Positions 58,840-64,000 of a stretch of 64,000 nucleotides of DNA are shown here, piece by piece. A program made the translations under genes and the position numbers. This DNA comes from Mucilaginibacter pallidiroseus. GTDB lineage: Bacteria > Bacteroidota > Bacteroidia > Sphingobacteriales > Sphingobacteriaceae. The stretch's first letter is position 1, and each line of letters opens with the position of its first letter. Under the pieces are notes generated by a model. That model was not told the origin of the DNA and made no database searches. It saw only the letters and a list, made by a program, of their open reading frames with translations. The DNA is taken from assembly GCF_007846085.1 (NCBI RefSeq), contig NZ_VOEJ01000010.1, positions 62,001-126,000 on the forward strand, given 5' to 3'.

Positions 58840-61152
58840 ATGCTTAAAAAAGTATTATCGCTTACCGCGGCTTTTGTTGCCGGTATCGCTTTGGTCAACG
58901 CGCAAGCGCCCGTGAGTTTTGTTAATCCTATGATAGGCGCAAGCACAAGCACGGCAGCGGCAGGTGTATATCACGGTTTAGGTAAAACTTTCCCGGGTGC
59001 GGCTACACCGTTTGGTATGGTGCAGGTCAGCCCCAATACTGTTACAGGCGGCGATAATGCCTCCGGCTATAGTTATGAGCACACAAGTATCGAGGGGTTC
59101 GTCCTTACCCAAATGAGCGGGGTGGGCTGGTTTGGCGATTTAGGAAATTTCCTGATAATGCCAACAACCGGGGCGTTAAAAACAAGCGCCGGTACTTTGC
59201 AACACCCACAGGGTGGCTACCGGTCTGGTTACGTTAAAGAAAGTGAAAAAGCTTCGGCAGGTTATTATTCTGTTAAACTCGATAATAAAATACAGGCCGA
59301 AATGACGGCCGCTACGCATAGCGGTATCTTAAAATTTACCTTCCCACAAAATAAACAATCGCGCATTCAGATAGACCTTGCACGCAGGGTTGGTGGTACG
59401 TCGACAGAGCAGTATGTTAAAGTAATAAATGATCATGCCATTGAGGGGTGGATGAAATGTATGCCCGATGGGGGTGGCTGGGGCAATGGCGATGGCCAGG
59501 CAAACTTTACGGTTTACTTCCATGCCGAATTTAGCAAGCCGCTAAAAAGCTATGGATTTTGGAGCGCCGATATCCCTGCCGATTGGCCACGCAAACGCGA
59601 CGACGTAACGAGCGAAAAATACCAGGCAAGGGTGGCCGCTGCGCAGATCATCAAAGGCAAAAAGCAGTTGCAGGGCAAACAACTTGGCTTTTTTACGGAA
59701 TTTCCAACTGCAACTAACGAGGTCGTATTAGTAAAAACGGGTATCTCATTCGTGAGCATTGATGGTGCGCGCAACAATTTAAAAAGCGAAATAAGCAATT
59801 GGGATTTTGCAGCGGTACATCAACAGGCAGTAAGATCCTGGAATGATGCTTTGTCCAAAATAAGCGTAGAGGGCGGAAGCAAAGAAGAAAAAACGGTATT
59901 CTACACCGCCATGTACCACAGCATGCTGGACCCACGAACAATGCAGGATGCAGACGGCCGCTATCCCGGTGGCGATGGTATAGCGAAGCAACCGGTAGGG
60001 TTTACTAAGCGCACCATTTTTAGCGGTTGGGATGTTTTCAGGAGCCAGATGCCTTTACAAACCATAATCAATCCCGCACTGGTTAATGATATGATTAATT
60101 CCCTGGTAACCCTTGCCGATGAGAAAGGCAAAAACTACCTGGAGCGCTGGGAACTTTTGAATGCCTATAGCGGCTGTATGCTGGGCAACCCTGCAGTATC
60201 TGTTATTGCCGATGCTTATGCCAAAGGTATCCGCGGATTTGACCTGAAGAAAGCCTACGAATTATCCAGGAACTCCGTTGAAAAATTTGGTAACGGTGAT
60301 ACTGGATACACACCCGGTGGCTTAAGCCTTTCATACACGTTAGAGTATGCTTACACCGATTGGTGCGCTGCGCAGTTGGCCAAAGCGGTGGGTAACAATG
60401 CAGATTACGAAAAGTACACCAGGCGCAGCCGGGCCTTCCGGAACGTGTTTGATTCCCAGAAGGGCTGGTTCAGGCCAAAAGAGCAAAACGGCCAGTGGAT
60501 GGCGTGGCCAAATTCTGGCAGGTTAAAACAATGGTACGGTTGTATCGAAAGCAATCCTTATCAGCAAGGTTGGTTTGTACCACACGATGTTGACGGCATG
60601 GTAAACCTGATGGGCGGCAATGCCAAAGTAGCTGCCGATCTGGAGCATTTTTTTGAAAAGGCACCGCAGGATATGATGTGGAACGATTATTATAACCATG
60701 CCAATGAGCCTGTACATCATGTGCCATACCTGTTTAACCGGGTGGGTACGCCCTGGCTTACTCAAAAATGGACTCGCGCCATATGCAAGCGCGCTTATCA
60801 CAATAGTGTTGAGGGCTTGGTCGGTAATGAAGATGTTGGCCAAATGTCGGCATGGTATATTTTGTCGGCCATTGGTTTGCACCCTGTTTGCCCGGGCGAT
60901 ACCCGCCAGGAAATTACCAGTCCTGTTTTCAGCAATATCAGCATAAAGCTTGATCCGCAGTACGCTAAGGGGAAGTCATTCAACATTACCGCCGTTAATA
61001 ACTCTGATAAAAATATATACATCCAAAGTGCAGAGCTAAACGGCAAAGCATATAACAAATGCTACCTGGACTATTCGGACATCAGCGCCGGTGGCACACT
61101 TAAATTGGTAATGGGCGATAAGCCATCCAAAACATGGTGCCTGGTAAACTAA
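58840..61152 (+). CDS. GH92 family exo-alpha-mannosidase
   Basis: A 770-residue secreted enzyme (signal MLKKVLSLTAAFVAGIALVNAQ; an in-frame TTG at 58813 is not used). The N-terminal domain has PVSFVNPMIGASTSTAAAGVYHGLGKTFPGAATPFGMVQVSP. The catalytic (alpha/alpha)6 part has FYTAMYHSMLDPRTMQDADGRYPG, FSGWDVFRSQMPL, GYTPGGLSLSYTLEYAYTDWCAA and GLVGNEDVGQMSAWYILSAIGLHPVCPG, where the NED-GQMSAWY box holds the general acid Glu. GH92 enzymes are calcium-dependent and cut alpha-1,2-, 1,3- or 1,4-linked mannose. Confidence 0.93.
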   Translation: MLKKVLSLTAAFVAGIALVNAQAPVSFVNPMIGASTSTAAAGVYHGLGKTFPGAATPFGMVQVSPNTVTGGDNASGYSYEHTSIEGFVLTQMSGVGWFGDLGNFLIMPTTGALKTSAGTLQHPQGGYRSGYVKESEKASAGYYSVKLDNKIQAEMTAATHSGILKFTFPQNKQSRIQIDLARRVGGTSTEQYVKVINDHAIEGWMKCMPDGGGWGNGDGQANFTVYFHAEFSKPLKSYGFWSADIPADWPRKRDDVTSEKYQARVAAAQIIKGKKQLQGKQLGFFTEFPTATNEVVLVKTGISFVSIDGARNNLKSEISNWDFAAVHQQAVRSWNDALSKISVEGGSKEEKTVFYTAMYHSMLDPRTMQDADGRYPGGDGIAKQPVGFTKRTIFSGWDVFRSQMPLQTIINPALVNDMINSLVTLADEKGKNYLERWELLNAYSGCMLGNPAVSVIADAYAKGIRGFDLKKAYELSRNSVEKFGNGDTGYTPGGLSLSYTLEYAYTDWCAAQLAKAVGNNADYEKYTRRSRAFRNVFDSQKGWFRPKEQNGQWMAWPNSGRLKQWYGCIESNPYQQGWFVPHDVDGMVNLMGGNAKVAADLEHFFEKAPQDMMWNDYYNHANEPVHHVPYLFNRVGTPWLTQKWTRAICKRAYHNSVEGLVGNEDVGQMSAWYILSAIGLHPVCPGDTRQEITSPVFSNISIKLDPQYAKGKSFNITAVNNSDKNIYIQSAELNGKAYNKCYLDYSDISAGGTLKLVMGDKPSKTWCLVN

Positions 61153-61159
61153 CACAGCT

Positions 61160-63307
61160 ATGAAAAAACTGATATATTTTTTAGTCGTCTTAATTTTTCC
61201 TGGCTGGTTGCAGATATGCCAGGCTCAGCAGGTCAGCATGGTTAATGCAGCGCCCGGCGTTAAAAAGTTAAGTGTTGGAAGCATCGATAAATTTACGCCA
61301 CAAAGCTTTGCCGAGGCACCAAGCCGGCAGGCGCTTGCTGATTTACCACATGATAAAGCGCCATTTCAAGCGAGCGATATCAGGATAAAAGTTACTGCGC
61401 GTGGAGTGGTGGTGGAGATACCCCTTACAGATGATGAGCAATTGTATGGCTTTGGCATGCAAATTAACTCATTCAATCAACGGGGATTGCGCAAAAGGCC
61501 CATAGTGAATGATAATCCGCTTAATAATGTTGGTTATACACATGCGCCAATGCCATATTATGTATCCACAGGCGGGTATGGTATTTTAATTAATACATCG
61601 CGATATACTACTTTTTATTGTGGTACGGCTGCAAAGGTTAAAGACAATGCAAACGCGCCCGACGGGCCAAAAAACGCACAATCTGTAAATGATTTATATG
61701 GCGGCAGCAAAGCGGCATCTAACTACGTAACCGTTGATATTCCTGGTGCAATAGGTATAGAAGTGTTTGTGTTTGAAGGCCCGGATATGCGTACCGCCAT
61801 CCAGCGTTATAACTTGTTTGCAGGCGGTGGTGTGTTGCCGCCTATGTGGGCATTGGGTGTTAAGTACCGTGTAAAGGCCGATTTCAGTGCCGGGCAGGTT
61901 TATAAAATGGCTAAATATTTTAGGGATAACAACATACCCTGCGATGTTTTGGGTTTAGAGCCCGAATGGCAAACAGCGGCTTACTCATGCTCGTACGTAT
62001 GGAACAATAAGCTCTTCCCCAACCCGCAAAACTTAATTGATAGCCTTAAGCAAAGTAATTTTAAGATCAATCTTTGGGAACACGCCTTCGTTAACCCTAA
62101 AAGTCCGCTTTATAATCAATTGAAATCACGATCGGGCAATTACCAGGTTTGGGGTGGGTTAGTACCTGATTTTGCCGATCAAACAACCCGGAACCAGTTT
62201 GCGGCCTATCACAAGGCCACATTTGCCGATAAAGGCATAGCAGGCTTTAAGCTCGATGAATGCGATAACTCGAACCTTGCTTACGGCAGCGGTACCTGGA
62301 GTTTCCCGGAATTAAGTGAGTTCCCTTCGGGGATAGACGGCGAACAAATGCACCAGTTATTTGGGCTGCTTTATCAAAAAGCCATGCTAACCCTGTACAG
62401 GGCCAATAATACACGTACTTTGCTTGATGTACGAGCATCAAACGCATTTGCAACACCTTATGCCGCAGCCTTGTATAGCGATATTTATGAGCATCCCGCT
62501 TACATACAAATGATCCCTAATTCCGGGTTTTCGGGGTTGATATGGTCGCCCGAGGTAAGAGAATCATCTTCATCAACAGAGCTGCTGCGGCGCACGCAAA
62601 CTGCTGTACTATCTGCCCAGACATTGTTTAACAGCTGGTACCTGCAAAACCCGCCATGGCTACAGTATGACAAAGGCAAAAACAACCGTAATGAATTTAT
62701 GGCGGATGCTAAGGAAGTTGAGGCAACGGTAAAACAATTGCTCAATTTTAGGATGAGCTTAATTCCATATTTATACAACGCCTTTGCACAGTACAAACTG
62801 AAAGGTGTACCGCCGTTCCGAGCCTTGGTTGTTGATTACCCGGCCGACAAAAATGTGTATGGTATTGACAATGAGTACATGATAGGCGAGGGCATACTTG
62901 CAGCCCCGTTAACAGGTAATAGCAATCAGCGCGAGGTTTATCTGCCACAGGGCAACTGGTACGATTACAATACCGAGCAAAAATACGCAGGGGGCCGCTC
63001 GTATACAATTACCAATCAAACTGATAAACTGCCGGTATTTGTAAAAGAAGGCACTGTTTTACCCTTGGCTAAACCCGTGCAATTTACCAATGCTGCAACA
63101 GTGTTTGATATTGATTGCAGGGTTTACGGCCAAAATATAACTGCTGCTACAACTTTGTTTGAAGACGATGGAACCACCTATAGTTTCGAAAAGGGGAACT
63201 ACAATACCCTTAACTTAAGCTGGCAAAAAGGTAAGGGCTACGTAAAACGTACCGGCAATTACAACGCGCTTAAATACCGGATAAAGAGCTGGCGGGAAAT
63301 ACGCTAA
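61160..63307 (+). CDS. GH31 family alpha-glycosidase
   Basis: A 715-residue secreted enzyme (signal MKKLIYFLVVLIFPGWLQICQAQ). After the N-terminal beta-domain (LYGFGMQINSFNQRGLRKRP) the barrel begins with MWALGVKYRVKADFSAGQVYKMAKYFRDNNIPCDVLGLEPEWQ. The nucleophile Asp is in GIAGFKLDECDN. A long C-terminal portion has GEGILAAPL and VKEGTVLPLA. GH31 covers glucosidases, xylosidases, galactosidases and others, so the substrate is uncertain. It starts seven bases after the GH92 stop and is co-transcribed. Confidence 0.9.
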   Translation: MKKLIYFLVVLIFPGWLQICQAQQVSMVNAAPGVKKLSVGSIDKFTPQSFAEAPSRQALADLPHDKAPFQASDIRIKVTARGVVVEIPLTDDEQLYGFGMQINSFNQRGLRKRPIVNDNPLNNVGYTHAPMPYYVSTGGYGILINTSRYTTFYCGTAAKVKDNANAPDGPKNAQSVNDLYGGSKAASNYVTVDIPGAIGIEVFVFEGPDMRTAIQRYNLFAGGGVLPPMWALGVKYRVKADFSAGQVYKMAKYFRDNNIPCDVLGLEPEWQTAAYSCSYVWNNKLFPNPQNLIDSLKQSNFKINLWEHAFVNPKSPLYNQLKSRSGNYQVWGGLVPDFADQTTRNQFAAYHKATFADKGIAGFKLDECDNSNLAYGSGTWSFPELSEFPSGIDGEQMHQLFGLLYQKAMLTLYRANNTRTLLDVRASNAFATPYAAALYSDIYEHPAYIQMIPNSGFSGLIWSPEVRESSSSTELLRRTQTAVLSAQTLFNSWYLQNPPWLQYDKGKNNRNEFMADAKEVEATVKQLLNFRMSLIPYLYNAFAQYKLKGVPPFRALVVDYPADKNVYGIDNEYMIGEGILAAPLTGNSNQREVYLPQGNWYDYNTEQKYAGGRSYTITNQTDKLPVFVKEGTVLPLAKPVQFTNAATVFDIDCRVYGQNITAATTLFEDDGTTYSFEKGNYNTLNLSWQKGKGYVKRTGNYNALKYRIKSWREIR

Positions 63308-63343
63308 ACTTACTATATCTACATAACTATTGCGATATACAAC

Positions 63344-63355
63344 TAAATCGATTAA
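63344..63355. promoter_or_regulatory. Putative LacI-type operator
   Basis: TAAATCGATTAA contains the perfect 8-bp palindrome AATCGATT with a central CG. It ends nine bases before the GTG start of the third SGNH gene, in the same arrangement as at 54763. Confidence 0.45.
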
Positions 63356-63364
63356 TCATTTAAA

Positions 63365-64000
63365 GTGAGAAAACTTATATCAACTAAAAGAGATATCAAA
63401 GCTACCCTGATGGCAGCTTTTACCGGCGCTGCTTTGTGCTTTGGTAGCCAAGCCGAATCGCAAAATGTATCGCCTTTTAAACACGGAGATAGGGTGGCTT
63501 TTGTAGGTAACAGTATTACCGATGGCGGGCACTACCATTCGTATGTGTGGCTTTACTATATGACGCATTTCCCAAACATGCGCCTTACCATGTATAACAT
63601 TGGTATTGGCGGGGATGCGGCCAAGCAGTTGGCCCGACGGTTTGATGATGATGTTTTGGCACGAAAACCTACGGTTATTACGCTTACCTGGGGCATGAAT
63701 GATACCGGGTATTTTGAGTGGTACCGGGGGGATGCCGAGCAAACGGCAAAGGCACGTTTAGATACTTCCTACAAATATTATTACCAGATGGAGGCCAAAA
63801 TGAAGGCGCTGCCAAATGTTAAAAATATCCTTATAGCATCATCACCTTATGATGAAACAACAACAGCAACGCCCAATAACCTTTACAAGGGTAAAAGTGC
63901 TGCTTTGCTAAAAGTGGCCGAATTTCAGCAAGCTGCCGCAGCTAAAAATAAATGGGGGTTTATTGACCTTAACCGCCCAATGACCGCCATAAACAAACGC
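63365..64000 (+). CDS. SGNH/GDSL hydrolase 3, 3' partial
   Basis: An open frame running out of the window, started at GTG (63365) because VRKLISTKRDIKATLMAAFTGAALCFGSQAES forms a signal peptide; an ATG at 63410 would cut off its basic start. The rest gives FKHGDRVAFVGNSITDGGHYHSYVWLYYMT (catalytic Ser), NIGIGGDAAKQLARRFDDDV and ITLTWGMNDTGY. It is close to SGNH protein 2 (same order of motifs). The C-terminal part is not visible here. Probably an esterase that removes acyl groups from the glycan. Confidence 0.88.
   Translation, partial: MRKLISTKRDIKATLMAAFTGAALCFGSQAESQNVSPFKHGDRVAFVGNSITDGGHYHSYVWLYYMTHFPNMRLTMYNIGIGGDAAKQLARRFDDDVLARKPTVITLTWGMNDTGYFEWYRGDAEQTAKARLDTSYKYYYQMEAKMKALPNVKNILIASSPYDETTTATPNNLYKGKSAALLKVAEFQQAAAAKNKWGFIDLNRPMTAINKR

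Noticed and set aside
1..64000. CRISPR array
   Set aside because: No regularly spaced direct repeats of 24-40 bases with unique spacers were seen; the 24-bp array at 52421 has no spacers.

Overview
The window looks like chromosomal DNA of a Bacteroidota member of the Sphingobacteriaceae (Mucilaginibacter or Pedobacter type). The signs are exact TAnnTTTG promoter -7 boxes, a CTnDOT-type tra module (traE to traN), an IntDOT-like integrase and an arsenosugar cluster. The genus is inferred from protein style; no rRNA is present.

Region 1 (1-8640) is an arsenic island. Left-facing genes from about 4123 encode a DUF547 protein, an AhpD-like protein, the radical SAM protein ArsS, an aquaporin and one glycosyltransferase, with a second glycosyltransferase facing them. 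Right-facing genes encode ArsR, a DUF6428 protein, an ArsN1-like acetyltransferase, ArsC, an ACR3 arsenite exporter and two tandem metallophosphoesterases. Two copies of AATATTGCAATA are the likely ArsR operators.

Region 2 (about 9.8-45.4 kb) is an integrative and conjugative element. Accessory genes (DUF932, small ORFs, a TacAT-type toxin-antitoxin pair, a HEPN protein, an XRE regulator) precede a complete tra operon read leftwards (18.7-29.2 kb), rteC, the coupling ATPase, relaxase and MobA, a candidate oriT, and a HTH gene. An exact 32-bp repeat lies upstream of both the tra and the mob operons. Between the mob module and the integrase is a defence island: a complete type II CBASS operon with patatin effector (35.4-39.7 kb) and a two-gene Septu-like system (41.1-43.8 kb) whose ATPase carries a long AbiJ-like N-terminal region. 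Each is met tail to tail by an unrecognised plus-strand gene. No left attachment site was found, so the left boundary is uncertain.

Region 3 (45.4-52.6 kb) is AT-rich, gene-poor and scarred: two copies of an 18-bp tRNA T-arm-like sequence, a CPBP protease, a membrane protein, a TlpA-like protein, a duplicated 142-bp upstream region, a frameshifted and truncated surface protein gene, and a repeat array resembling an IS21-type end.

Region 4 (52.6-64.0 kb) is a glycan-degradation locus read rightwards: a DUF5005/DUF4185-like protein, three SGNH hydrolases (the last cut by the window end), and GH38-like, GH92 and GH31 enzymes. This set suggests degradation of mannose-rich glycan. Palindromes with a central CG, typical of LacI-family operators, recur in front of its genes. 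No SusC/SusD pair or regulator lies inside the window.
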